Source of the DNA: Nocardia sp. SYP-A9097 | GTDB lineage: Bacteria > Actinomycetota > Actinomycetes > Mycobacteriales > Mycobacteriaceae | Length of the DNA stretch: 64,000 nucleotides | Reading direction: 5' to 3' | Assembly: GCF_009649815.1 (NCBI RefSeq) | Contig: NZ_WJIC01000012.1 | Location: 62,001 to 126,000 of the forward strand | Shown: piece by piece, positions 16,512 through 24,718 of the stretch | Layout of the letters: each line of letters begins with the position of its first letter | How positions within the stretch are numbered: position 1 is the first letter of the stretch | Program-made: the position numbers and the translations under genes | The notes under the pieces: generated by a model | Database searches by the model: none | The model's input: the letters and a program-made list of their open reading frames with translations, nothing else | Told to the model about the DNA's origin: nothing

Positions 16512-16751
16512 TCAGGCGTTTACGGCGGCGGCGAGGTCTGCGTTGGTGGGTTCGATGAGGATTGTGCCGTTGGGGAAGACGACTACGGGGATGTTCTTGC
16601 GGCCGTCGGCCAGTTCGATGGCTTTGGTGCGGGCGGCGGCGTCGTGTTCTACGTCAACCTCGGTGAATGGGACGTGGTTCTCGCGCAGCCAGGTCTTCGC
16701 GCGGCGGCAGTCGCCGCACCAGTCGGCTCCGTACAGCACGATCTCGTCCAT
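16512..16751 (-). CDS. Glutaredoxin/mycoredoxin-like protein
   Basis: Thioredoxin-fold protein of 79 residues, the length of mycoredoxins. The redox motif is C12-G-D-C15 in GADWCGDCRRAK, and the cis-proline loop is NIPVVVFPNG. Such proteins reduce mixed disulfides with mycothiol in actinobacteria. This member differs from the usual CxYC motif by having Asp between the cysteines. It stands alone between two DUF433 genes. Confidence 0.85.
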   Translation of the reverse strand: MDEIVLYGADWCGDCRRAKTWLRENHVPFTEVDVEHDAAARTKAIELADGRKNIPVVVFPNGTILIEPTNADLAAAVNA

Positions 16752-16858
16752 GGGTCGAGGGTAGAGGAGTCCGGTGGTGGGGTTTGGGGCGGATAACCAC
16801 AGGGTGCGATCACCGCATCCACAGAGAACGGTTACTGTCCGCCCCTAGAATTCGGGGC

Positions 16859-17068
16859 ATGTCCAATCTGGAGCGCATCACCTCCGATCCGGCCGTCTGC
16901 TCCGGCAAACCGGTCATTCGGGGGATGCGCTATCCCGTAGAGATGGTGCTCGAATTATTGGCGGCCGGGATGCCGGTCGAGGAGATTCTCGGCGACCATC
17001 CCGATCTCGAGGCCGACGATGTGTACGCCGCCCTCGGATACGCCGCGCTGGTGGTCGCCGCCCCTTGA
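16859..17068 (+). CDS. DUF433 antitoxin-like protein (copy 2)
   Basis: Protein of 69 residues, a close paralogue of copy 1 (RITSDPAVCSGKPVIRG, VEMVLELLAAGMP). It should bind DNA as an antitoxin or regulator. TAGAAT at 16846-16851 lies seven bases before the ATG, giving a one-base or no leader. No toxin follows: the next 30 bases lead into a strong terminator hairpin. It is therefore an orphan antitoxin. Confidence 0.8.
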   Translation: MSNLERITSDPAVCSGKPVIRGMRYPVEMVLELLAAGMPVEEILGDHPDLEADDVYAALGYAALVVAAP

Positions 17069-17101
17069 ACAGGGCGGATATGAGCGGCGTGGCATGAAAA
17101 G

Positions 17102-17144
17102 ACGAGCTGGGCCGCAACCGGAGAGTGGTTGCGGCCCAGCTCGT
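17102..17144. terminator. Bidirectional hairpin terminator
   Basis: Perfect 18-bp stem (17102-17119 with 17127-17144) and a seven-base loop, between the second DUF433 gene and the convergent end of hsaF. Confidence 0.8.
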
Positions 17145-17158
17145 TATGCACCAGCGGA

Positions 17159-18211
17159 TCAGGCGGTGACCGCCGCCTTCTCGCGCTGGAGTTCCAGGGC
17201 GATATCGATGAGCTGGTCTTCCTGGCCACCGACGAGCTTGCGCTTACCCGCGCGGACCAGCATCTCCGCGGCGGAGACACCGTAGCGCTCGGCCTGACGC
17301 TCGGCGTGCCGCAGGAACGAGGAGTAGACACCCGCGTAACCCATCATCAGGGCCTGACGGTCCAGGAGGCATTCGCTCGGCATGGCCGGGCGGACAACAT
17401 CTTCGGCGGCGTCGGTGATGGCGAAGAAGTCGACACCGGTCTTGACGCCGAGCTTGTCGCAGACGCCGATGAACGCCTCGACGGGCAGGTTGCCCGCGCC
17501 CGCGCCGAAGCGGCGAGCCGAACCGTCGATCTGGGTGGCACCGGCGCGCACGGCGTACACCGAGTTCGCGACGGCCAGGCCCAGGTTCTCATGGCCGTGG
17601 AAGCCGACCTGCGCGTCATTGCCGAGCTCGGCGACGAGCGCGGAGACGCGGTCCGAAACCTGTTCCAGCACAAGGGCACCGGCGGAGTCGACGACGTACA
17701 CGCACTGGCAGCCCGCGTCGGCCATGATGCGGGCCTGCTTGGCCAGGTTCTCCGGGGTGGTGGAGTGCGCCATCATCAGGAAGCCGACGGTCTCCAGGCC
17801 CAGGTCACGGGCGTACCCGAAGTGCTGGATGGAGACATCGGCCTCGGTGCAGTGGGTCGCGATGCGGCAGATGGACGCACCGTTGTCCTGCGAGATATTG
17901 ATGTCTTCCTTGATGCCCACACCGGGCAGCATGAGGAAGGCGATCTTGGCCTGCTTGGCGGTCTCCGCGGCGGCCTTGATCAGTTCCTGCTCGGGGGTTT
18001 TGGAGAACCCGTAGTTGAACGAGGAACCCGCCAGGCCGTCACCGTGGGTGACCTCGATGACCGGCACGCCGGAGTTGTCAAGGGCCGCAACGATATCGCG
18101 CACCTCGGTGACGGTGAACTGGTGACGCTTGTGATGCGAACCGTCACGCAGCGAGGTGTCGGTGACCCGCACATCGATTTCGCCCGAGTAGGGCTTCAGC
18201 ACATTGTTCAT
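17159..18211 (-). CDS. hsaF: 4-hydroxy-2-oxoacid aldolase HsaF
   Basis: Aldolase of 350 residues of the DmpG/BphI family. It cleaves 4-hydroxy-2-oxohexanoate to pyruvate and propanal, which is channelled to HsaG. The DRE-TIM barrel motif is TDTSLRDGSHHKRHQF near residue 15; metal-binding histidines are in FHGHENLGLA. C-terminal communication domain present. Third gene of hsaE-hsaG-hsaF, with ATG at 18211. Confidence 0.95.
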   Translation of the reverse strand: MNNVLKPYSGEIDVRVTDTSLRDGSHHKRHQFTVTEVRDIVAALDNSGVPVIEVTHGDGLAGSSFNYGFSKTPEQELIKAAAETAKQAKIAFLMLPGVGIKEDINISQDNGASICRIATHCTEADVSIQHFGYARDLGLETVGFLMMAHSTTPENLAKQARIMADAGCQCVYVVDSAGALVLEQVSDRVSALVAELGNDAQVGFHGHENLGLAVANSVYAVRAGATQIDGSARRFGAGAGNLPVEAFIGVCDKLGVKTGVDFFAITDAAEDVVRPAMPSECLLDRQALMMGYAGVYSSFLRHAERQAERYGVSAAEMLVRAGKRKLVGGQEDQLIDIALELQREKAAVTA

Positions 18212-18223
18212 GGTCGAATCTCC

Positions 18224-19129
18224 TTACACCCGAGCCGAAATGATTTGATCGGCCATCACATTGCCGACCTGGGTCGCGGCGGCGGTCATGATGTCCAGGT
18301 TGCCCGCGTACGGCGGCAGGAAGTCGCCCGCGCCCTCGACCTCGACGAAGATCGAAACCTTCGCCATACCACCGGAAACCAGTGACGGGTCGTCGAACTG
18401 CGGCTCGTTCAGCAGCCGGTAGCCGGGCACGTACTGCTGGATCGCCTTCTCCATCTCGTGGACGGAGGCGGTGATGGCATCGCGGTCGGCATCCTCGGGG
18501 ATGGCGCAGAAGATGGTGTCGCGCATGATCATCGGCGGCTCGGCCGGGTTCAGAATGATGATCGCCTTGCCGCGCTGCGCTCCACCAATGGTCTCAACAC
18601 CTTTGGAGGTGGTCTTGGTGAATTCGTCGATGTTGGCACGGGTTCCGGGACCGGCCGACACCGAGGAAACCGACGCCACGATCTCGGCGTAAGCCACGGG
18701 AACGACACGCGAAACGGCGGCCACCATCGGGATCGTCGCCTGACCACCACAGGTGATCATGTTGACGTTCGGTGCGTCCCGCAGCGAATCCAGGTTCACC
18801 GGCGGAATGACGGCCGGGCCGACGGCGGCGGGGGTGAGGTCGACGGCGCGGATACCCGCGGCCTCGTACTTGGGCGCGTACGCGCGGTGCACATACGCGG
18901 AGGTGGCCTCGAACAGCAGATCGGGCTTCTCGTCAAGGGCGAGTAGCCAATCCGCGCCTTCGGCGGAGGTCTCGAGACCCAGTCCGCGGGCGCGCTTGAG
19001 CCCCTCGGAGTCCGGGTCGATACCGATCATCCAGCGCGGTTCGATCTTGTCCGAACGCAGCAGCTTGTACAGCAGATCGGTGCTGATATTGCCGGAGCCG
19101 ACGATGGCTGCGGTGACTTTGCCAGTCAC
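18224..19129 (-). CDS. hsaG: Acylating propanal/acetaldehyde dehydrogenase HsaG
   Basis: CoA-acylating aldehyde dehydrogenase of 301 residues (DmpF/BphJ family), the partner of HsaF; it turns propanal into propionyl-CoA. The NAD-binding start is AIVGSGNISTDLLYKLL (residues 8-24), and the catalytic cysteine is in MITCGGQAT. The start is GTG at 19129 with AGGAGA upstream. It sits 12 bases from hsaF in one operon. Confidence 0.95.
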   Translation of the reverse strand: MTGKVTAAIVGSGNISTDLLYKLLRSDKIEPRWMIGIDPDSEGLKRARGLGLETSAEGADWLLALDEKPDLLFEATSAYVHRAYAPKYEAAGIRAVDLTPAAVGPAVIPPVNLDSLRDAPNVNMITCGGQATIPMVAAVSRVVPVAYAEIVASVSSVSAGPGTRANIDEFTKTTSKGVETIGGAQRGKAIIILNPAEPPMIMRDTIFCAIPEDADRDAITASVHEMEKAIQQYVPGYRLLNEPQFDDPSLVSGGMAKVSIFVEVEGAGDFLPPYAGNLDIMTAAATQVGNVMADQIISARV

Positions 19130-19151
19130 AACTTTCTCCTACTCGGTTGTG

Positions 19152-19937
19152 TCAGCTGAAACGCAGACGAACTGATCCGAGTCCGGCGAACTCGGCGGTG
19201 AAGTCGTCGCCCGGGCGGGCGTCGATGGCGCGGGTGCAGGATCCGGGCAGCACGATGTCGCCCTTCTTCAGCCGGACACCGAACGAGGCGACCTTGCGGG
19301 CCAGCCACGCGACGCCGATGGTCGGATCACCGAGCACGGCGTCGGAGCGGCCCTCGGCCACGACCTCGCCATTGCGGGTGAGTACCGCGTCGATCTTCTT
19401 GATATCCAGCTCATTCGGAGCGACGCGCTCCTTACCGAGCACCCAGCCGGCGGAAGAGGCATTGTCGGCGATGGTGTCACACAGCCCGATCTTCCAGTCC
19501 TTGATGCGGGTGTCGATGAGTTCGATGGAGGGTGCGTACGCGACTGTGGCGTTCAGCACATCCTCTTCGGTGCAATCCTCGCCGGGCAGGTCCGCGCCGA
19601 GCACGAAACCGACCTCGACCTCGACCCGCGGGTAGAGGAACTGGGAGGTGTCCACCGGGACGTCTTCGAAGACCTCCATCTCGGCGAGCAGATGCCCGTA
19701 GTCGGGCTCGTCGACACCCATCATCTGCTGCATGGCGGCCGAGGACAGGCCCACCTTGTGCCCGATGATGCGGGCTCCGGCCGAGGTCCGGCGCCGGATA
19801 TTCAGCAGCTGGATCTCGTAGGCGTCGACCACGTCGATGTCGGGATAGCGCGCGACCAGCGGGTCGAGCGGAATACGATCCCGCTCAGCCAGGGCGAGCT
19901 CTTCTGCCAGTTCACTCCGTAGCGCGTCGGTCAGCAC
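19152..19937 (-). CDS. hsaE: 2-hydroxyhexa-2,4-dienoate hydratase HsaE
   Basis: Hydratase of 261 residues of the BphH/MhpD (FAH-like) family. It hydrates the dienoate released by HsaD. Conserved parts are GARIIGHKVGLSS, the metal-binding VEVEVGFVLG and GDIVLPGSCT near the C-terminus. I chose the GTG at 19937, six bases after AAGGA; the protein then begins VLTDALRSEL like known HsaE. ATG 19952 is the alternative. First gene of hsaEGF, behind a KstR-like site. Confidence 0.92.
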   Translation of the reverse strand: MLTDALRSELAEELALAERDRIPLDPLVARYPDIDVVDAYEIQLLNIRRRTSAGARIIGHKVGLSSAAMQQMMGVDEPDYGHLLAEMEVFEDVPVDTSQFLYPRVEVEVGFVLGADLPGEDCTEEDVLNATVAYAPSIELIDTRIKDWKIGLCDTIADNASSAGWVLGKERVAPNELDIKKIDAVLTRNGEVVAEGRSDAVLGDPTIGVAWLARKVASFGVRLKKGDIVLPGSCTRAIDARPGDDFTAEFAGLGSVRLRFS

Positions 19938-19995
19938 GCTGATTCCTTCCATCAAAGGGGCCGGCCGGTGGCCATGCAGTTACGAGACTAGAAAC

Positions 19996-20009
19996 TGAAA
20001 CGAGTTTTT
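19996..20009. promoter_or_regulatory. KstR-like operator for hsaEGF
   Basis: TGAAACGAGTTTTT keeps the AAC-n2-GTT core of the KstR consensus and differs only in the last base. It lies 59 bp before the hsaE start, between the divergent hsaE and kstD genes. Confidence 0.6.
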
Positions 20010-20073
20010 GTGAAGTAAATCGCCTCAGCAGTCCCATCTGCCAGACCAACATAGACCAAACCAGGATTGATTC

Positions 20074-20087
20074 TATAACGTGTTCTA
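20074..20087. promoter_or_regulatory. KstR operator overlapping the kstD -10 element
   Basis: TATAACGTGTTCTA is a full match to TnnAACnnGTTnnA and ends two bases before the kstD ATG. TAACGT at 20076-20081 fits a -10 hexamer placing transcription start one base before the ATG, so repressor binding would cover the promoter core. Confidence 0.85.
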
Positions 20088-20088
20088 C

Positions 20089-21795
20089 ATGACTGATCGG
20101 GATTACGACGTGGTGGTGGTCGGCAGCGGTGCCGCCGGTATGACCGCCGCCCTCACCGCCGCACACCGCGGTCTGCGCGTGGTGCTCATCGAGAAGGCCG
20201 CCCACTACGGCGGATCGACCGCTCGCTCCGGCGGTGGCGTCTGGATCCCGGGCAACAAGGCACTCAAGGCCTCGGGACGCCCCGACGACCGCGAGGAAGC
20301 CCGCACCTACCTGCGCAGCATCATCGGCGATGTGGTGCCCGCCGACAAGATCGATACCTATATCGACCGCGGCGCAGAGGCTTTCGACTTCGTGCTGGAC
20401 CACTCCGCCCTGAAGATGAAGTGGGTACCGGGCTACTCCGACTACTACCCGGAGGCACCGGGCGGCAAGGCGGACGGCCGCTCCTGCGAACCCAAGCCGC
20501 TCAACCTCAAGATCCTCGGCAACGAACGCTTCAACCTGGAACCGGCCTACTCCAAGGCTCCGCTGAATGTCGTTATCCTGCAGGCCGATTACAAGAAGCT
20601 GAACCTGCTGCGCCGCCACCCCATCGGCTTCGCCACGGTACTGCGCGTCGGAACCCGTTGGGCCTGGGGCAAAGTCACCGGCAAGGCACTGGTCGGCATG
20701 GGCCAGGCGATCATCGGCGGCCTGCGCAAGGGCCTGATGGACGCGAATGTGCCTGTGCTGCTGAACACTCCGCTCACCGGACTGGTCATCGAGAACGGAG
20801 CCATCACCGGCGTCGAGGCCGAGCAGAACGGCGAGACCGTACGCTTCAACGCCAAGTACGGCGTCATCCTGGGCGCGGGCGGCTTCGAGCACAACGCCGA
20901 TATGCGGCACAAGTACCAGCGTGAACCCATCACCACCGAATGGACCACCGGCGCCACCGCCAATACCGGCGACGCGATTCGCGCGGGCTTGGAAGCCGGT
21001 GCGGCAGTGGACTTCATGGAGGACGCCTGGTGGGGTCCGACCACCATGAAGGGTCAGGGCAAGCCGTGGTTCGCCCTCGCCGAGCGCAATCTGCCCGGCT
21101 GTATCATCGTCAACGCCGAAGGCAAGCGATTCGGTAATGAGTCCGCTCCTTACGTCGAAGCTGTGCACACCATGTACGGCGGCGAATACGGGCAGGGTGA
21201 GGGCCCCGGCGAGAACGTGCCCTCATGGCTGGTGTTCGACCAGCGCTACCGGAGTCGCTACATCTTCGCTGGTCTGCAGCCCGGTCAGCGTTTTCCGTCC
21301 CGCTGGATGGAAAACGACAACATCGTGGTCGCGCCGACCTTGGCCGAGCTCGCCGAGAAGATGGGCGTGCCCGCCGACACCTTGGGCTCGACCGTCGAAC
21401 GCTTCAACGGATTCGTCGAGGGCGGTGTCGACGAGGACTTCAACCGCGGTAAGAGCGCATACGACCGCTACTACGGCGACCCGACCATCAAGCCGAACCC
21501 GTGCCTGAACAAGCTCGAGGTCGGCCCGTTCTACGGCGTGCGGATGTACCCGGGCGATCTGGGCACCAAGGGTGGTCTGGTCACCGATAACGACGGCCGG
21601 GTGCTGCGCGAGGACGGGACCGTCATCGACGGCCTCTACGCCGCGGGCAATACCTCGTCACCGGTGATGGGTCACACCTACGCCGGTCCCGGCGCGACCA
21701 TCGGCCCCGCGATCGCCTTCGGCTACCTGGCCGCTCTCGATATCGCCGCCAAGGCGAAGAACGGGCAGCCGGTCTCGGCCGAGCAGAACTCCTGA
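20089..21795 (+). CDS. kstD: 3-ketosteroid delta1-dehydrogenase KstD
   Basis: FAD flavoprotein of 568 residues that introduces the C1-C2 double bond into 3-ketosteroid ring A, destabilising ring B. The FAD motif is VVVGSGAAGMTAAL near residue 9, followed by HYGGSTARSGGG. Catalytic-region tyrosines are visible at Y119 (YSDYYPE) and about Y482 (GPFYGVRMYPGD). The C-terminal FAD segment is GNTSSPVMGHTYAGPGA. There is no Shine-Dalgarno sequence before the ATG; the KstR operator abuts the gene, implying leaderless translation. Confidence 0.95.
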   Translation: MTDRDYDVVVVGSGAAGMTAALTAAHRGLRVVLIEKAAHYGGSTARSGGGVWIPGNKALKASGRPDDREEARTYLRSIIGDVVPADKIDTYIDRGAEAFDFVLDHSALKMKWVPGYSDYYPEAPGGKADGRSCEPKPLNLKILGNERFNLEPAYSKAPLNVVILQADYKKLNLLRRHPIGFATVLRVGTRWAWGKVTGKALVGMGQAIIGGLRKGLMDANVPVLLNTPLTGLVIENGAITGVEAEQNGETVRFNAKYGVILGAGGFEHNADMRHKYQREPITTEWTTGATANTGDAIRAGLEAGAAVDFMEDAWWGPTTMKGQGKPWFALAERNLPGCIIVNAEGKRFGNESAPYVEAVHTMYGGEYGQGEGPGENVPSWLVFDQRYRSRYIFAGLQPGQRFPSRWMENDNIVVAPTLAELAEKMGVPADTLGSTVERFNGFVEGGVDEDFNRGKSAYDRYYGDPTIKPNPCLNKLEVGPFYGVRMYPGDLGTKGGLVTDNDGRVLREDGTVIDGLYAAGNTSSPVMGHTYAGPGATIGPAIAFGYLAALDIAAKAKNGQPVSAEQNS

Positions 21796-21800
21796 ACCGT

Positions 21801-21862
21801 CCCAACCCGGTTCAGGACGGGTTGGGCGCGAATCCGGGTCACGTCGGATGCGCGCCCAACCC
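21801..21862. terminator. Terminator region with two mutually exclusive hairpins after kstD
   Basis: Arm 21801-21809 pairs perfectly with 21818-21826. The segment 21819-21830 also pairs perfectly over 12 bp with 21851-21862. The two stems share bases 21819-21826 and cannot form together. Likely role is termination of kstD; an attenuator-like switch is possible. Confidence 0.55.
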
Positions 21863-21933
21863 ACCCCGCCGGACCGCCGCCACCGGAACCCCCTGCCCGG
21901 CGTCGGCGGCCCGGCCAACTTCAGACCCCGCCC

Positions 21934-22020
21934 CGTCATCCCGGCGCGTTTCTGGCCGGGATCCACCCCGGCGACCGATCAACCAACGTGGATCCCGGCC
22001 AAAAGCATGCCGGGATGACG
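21934..22020. repeat. Long imperfect inverted repeat, REP-like element
   Basis: Arms of 33 bases (21934-21966 and 21988-22020) match with about four mismatches around a 21-base centre. Ends are CGTCATCCCGG and CCGGGATGACG. Together with the hairpins at 21801-21862 it fills the 345-base gap between kstD and the hydratase gene, in which no gene was seen. It resembles dispersed palindromic repeats of actinobacteria, but only one copy is in this window. Confidence 0.6.
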
Positions 22021-22140
22021 AAGGCCGGTAAGTATCCCGGCGAGCGGGCGCGATGCTTGCTTACCGCCGGAATGCGTCGCAGGATCGGACCCGAGTGGGT
22101 CCCTGGGTGACCGCCCACCGATCTCACGAGGAGACAATTC

Positions 22141-23004
22141 ATGCCCATCGATCCGAATATCGCGCTCGGCGCGCAGCTTCCGTCCGTCGACTTCAGTTGG
22201 ACGCCGTCGGATGTGCAGCTGTACAACCTGGCGCTGGGTGCGGGCGCGCGCTGGACCGAGCCCGCCGAACTGCGTTATGTGGATGACCGGAATCCGCAAG
22301 TTCTGCCCTCTTTCGCTACGGTCGCACCGTTCTTCCACGAGACCGAGCCGCCGAAGGTGCAGTTCCCGGGTGTCGATATCGACCTCGCGAAGGTGGTGCA
22401 CGGCAGCCAGGAAATCGTGGTGCACCGGCCGATTCCGGCCTCGGGCAAGGCGATTTTCGAGCGCCGGATCAGCGAGATCTGGGACAAGGGCTCGGCCGCG
22501 GTCATCTGGCAGGAGCACACCGCCACCAGCTCGGACGGTGAATTGCTGTGGACCGCACGCTCTTCCATCTTCGCCAAGGGTGAGGGCGGCTTCGGTGGCG
22601 ATCGCGGGCCGTCGGCCAAGACCGAACTGCCCGACCACGCACCGGATTTCGATGTGCTGACCCCGACGCTGCCGCAGCAGGCGCTGCTGTACCGCATGTG
22701 CGGTGACCGCAATCCGCTGCACTCGGACCCGGAATTCGCCCGTAATGCCGGATTCCCCAACCCGATTCTGCACGGCCTGTGCACCTACGGCCTGGTCCTG
22801 AAGACCGCCACCGATGCCGTGCTCGGCTCGGATGCCGCCCGCGTCACCGGATTCCGCGCCCGCTTCGCCGGGGTCCTCTACCCGGGTGAGACCCTGCGCA
22901 CCCGCATCTGGCAGGCCGACGGCGAACTCCTCATCGCCGCAACGGTTGTCGAACGCGACGACGCGCCCGTGCTGGCCGACGTGGTGCTCACCCACACCGC
23001 GTAA
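22141..23004 (+). CDS. Hsd4B/ChsH3-type steroid enoyl-CoA hydratase (MaoC, double hotdog)
   Basis: Protein of 287 residues with two hotdog domains, as in the Rv3538-like hydratases of cholesterol side-chain degradation. The R-hydratase signature is in the C-terminal domain: GDRNPLHSDPEFARNAGF, followed by NPILHGLCTYG. It should hydrate a steroid enoyl-CoA. AGGAG lies about ten bases before the ATG. No KstR site is visible just upstream, so it either has its own promoter or reads through from kstD past the hairpins. Confidence 0.9.
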   Translation: MPIDPNIALGAQLPSVDFSWTPSDVQLYNLALGAGARWTEPAELRYVDDRNPQVLPSFATVAPFFHETEPPKVQFPGVDIDLAKVVHGSQEIVVHRPIPASGKAIFERRISEIWDKGSAAVIWQEHTATSSDGELLWTARSSIFAKGEGGFGGDRGPSAKTELPDHAPDFDVLTPTLPQQALLYRMCGDRNPLHSDPEFARNAGFPNPILHGLCTYGLVLKTATDAVLGSDAARVTGFRARFAGVLYPGETLRTRIWQADGELLIAATVVERDDAPVLADVVLTHTA

Positions 23005-23019
23005 AGCACCCGAAACAAC

Positions 23020-23050
23020 TGGGCCGCGACCGATTTCCGGTCGCGGCCCA
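23020..23050. terminator. Bidirectional hairpin terminator
   Basis: Perfect 13-bp stem (23020-23032 with 23038-23050) and a five-base loop, between the hydratase gene and the convergent AraC gene. Confidence 0.8.
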
Positions 23051-23137
23051 TGCTGTTTTCGGTCACCGTAACGTCTCCGGGCGATCGGAATTTTTCAATC
23101 GCCAGATTGCTTTCGGGGTCCGATCGCCCGATCGCGT

Positions 23138-24175
23138 TCAGCTCACCCGAGCCGACACCCGGCCGCGGTTCTCTCGCGCGAACACCCCCGGCGACTGCCC
23201 CTTCCAAGCACGGAACGCCGAGGTGAAGGCCGAGACGCTGGCGTAGCCGAGCCGAATCGCGGCCTGCTCCACCGTCAACCCGGTAATGAGCAGCTCCTCC
23301 GCGAGCATGCCGATGGTCTCGGTGGTGAGTTCACGAAAAGTGGTGCCCTCGTCCGCGAGTCGGCGACGCAGCGTGCGCACGCTGAGGTCCAATTCGGCGG
23401 CTATGCGCGATTGGTCCGCTATGCCGCCCCGGCTGATGAGCAACTGCCGCACCCGGCCGCTGATGCCCACCCTGCTGCGACGGCGCTGCATGAGGTCGGC
23501 GCACTGCTGTTCATAGAAGCGCGCGGTGGCCGAATTCGACTGTGGCAGTTGCAGACTCTGGATATCGGCCGGTCCCGTGACCACCGAGCGGGCGGCATTG
23601 AACACCACCTCCTCCACCCCGAGCATGGCCCCGAACATCTCGTAGACCGCATGCGGCGGAAAGGCCACCACCACCCGGGTGATGGGCGGCCGCATGGGCA
23701 GGACGTCCTGCTGAATTGTCCAGATCGCCGCCACATCGCGCTCCACCGCGAAGCGGCGCACCTCGCGCGGAACTTCACTGTCGTCCCGAACAATTGAGAC
23801 ATCCGGGCCATCCACCACCAGGTGATGCCGGGCCACGGTGAACGACAGATCCGCGTACCGCAGCGCCAAACGCACCGCGTCGCGCACCGTCGGACAGCTC
23901 ATCAATGCGAAGCCGAGCACCCCCAAGCTGGGCGGATGGCACAGCAGCCCGGCCATCAACCCCATGCCGGGTTCATCGCCGACGCCGGCCACCACATTGC
24001 GCATGAGGGCCAATTCCTGCCCCAGCGTGATCTCGGCGGTGGCGTCGAGCAGATCACCCTCGCGAATCCCGGTGCCGCGCAGGAGCGCAGGCGTCGGTGT
24101 CCCCCGGCCCGACGCGAACTCGACCAGCAGTGCCGCACTGGTTATGGAACGCAACTGCGCCTGGCCGTCGGTCAC
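23138..24175 (-). CDS. AraC family regulator with OruR-type ligand-binding domain
   Basis: Regulator of 345 residues. Residues about 20-210 form the arabinose-operon-regulator-like sensor domain (GEEL-type ITLGQELALMRNVV, HPPSLGVLGFALMSC). The C-terminal HTH contains QSRIAAELDLSVRTLRRRL and EQAAIRLGYASVSAFTSAF. Members often respond to fatty acids, amino acids or steroids. Start is GTG at 24175 with no strong ribosome-binding site. Its target is not evident. An odd palindrome GCCGAAATTCGGC sits upstream at 24241-24253 and may be its operator. Confidence 0.85.
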   Translation of the reverse strand: MTDGQAQLRSITSAALLVEFASGRGTPTPALLRGTGIREGDLLDATAEITLGQELALMRNVVAGVGDEPGMGLMAGLLCHPPSLGVLGFALMSCPTVRDAVRLALRYADLSFTVARHHLVVDGPDVSIVRDDSEVPREVRRFAVERDVAAIWTIQQDVLPMRPPITRVVVAFPPHAVYEMFGAMLGVEEVVFNAARSVVTGPADIQSLQLPQSNSATARFYEQQCADLMQRRRSRVGISGRVRQLLISRGGIADQSRIAAELDLSVRTLRRRLADEGTTFRELTTETIGMLAEELLITGLTVEQAAIRLGYASVSAFTSAFRAWKGQSPGVFARENRGRVSARVS

Positions 24176-24367
24176 AGGAAAATCTTCGCAAACTCTCGGC
24201 GTACTTCGGACCGGAACCGATCGGTAAGTTGCTGTTATAGGCCGAAATTCGGCTGTTTCTGACCTATGAAGTACTGGAACAAGTAACGCCTTCGGCCTTA
24301 TGGTGAATATCTGGCGAACTACCTCTGATACTCCACGCTACAACCGAAACATGGAGAAGGTGAACCA

Positions 24368-24715
24368 ATGGCCGGCTGGCAGGTGTTCACAGCTACCCTG
24401 GCAATGCTCACGATTATGGCCGTCACGGTCGTGAGTCTGCATCAACCGCATCGCGATCCGGACAGACTCTCGGTGGATCGGATACGCGAGCGAATCAGCA
24501 ACGAGCACACCGCATCCGCCGATCCCGTGCTGTCCACCTCGGCCTGGTCGCACGGCGCGCCGGACCATCAACTCGATGTGCAGGAGGCACACCGCACCAT
24601 GCAGCAGCACCGTCGCTGCGTGGTCGGTGAATGCGACCGCAAGGGAGCGGCTTTCCGCGCCCTCGTCGACGCCGGGCGCATCAAACCGACACGAATGCCA
24701 CCGGCTCTGCAATAA
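24368..24715 (+). CDS. Hypothetical membrane-anchored protein
   Basis: Protein of 115 residues, not assigned to a family. Residues 4-24 form one hydrophobic segment (VFTATLAMLTIMAVTVV), an uncleaved signal anchor or signal peptide. The rest is polar and histidine-rich, with a CVVGEC cysteine pair and an EAHRTMQQHRR stretch. GAAGG-TGA precedes the ATG. It is convergent with the MoxR-DUF58 operon, its stop four bases from the last gene's stop. Function unknown. Confidence 0.6.
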   Translation: MAGWQVFTATLAMLTIMAVTVVSLHQPHRDPDRLSVDRIRERISNEHTASADPVLSTSAWSHGAPDHQLDVQEAHRTMQQHRRCVVGECDRKGAAFRALVDAGRIKPTRMPPALQ

Positions 24716-24718
24716 CGG

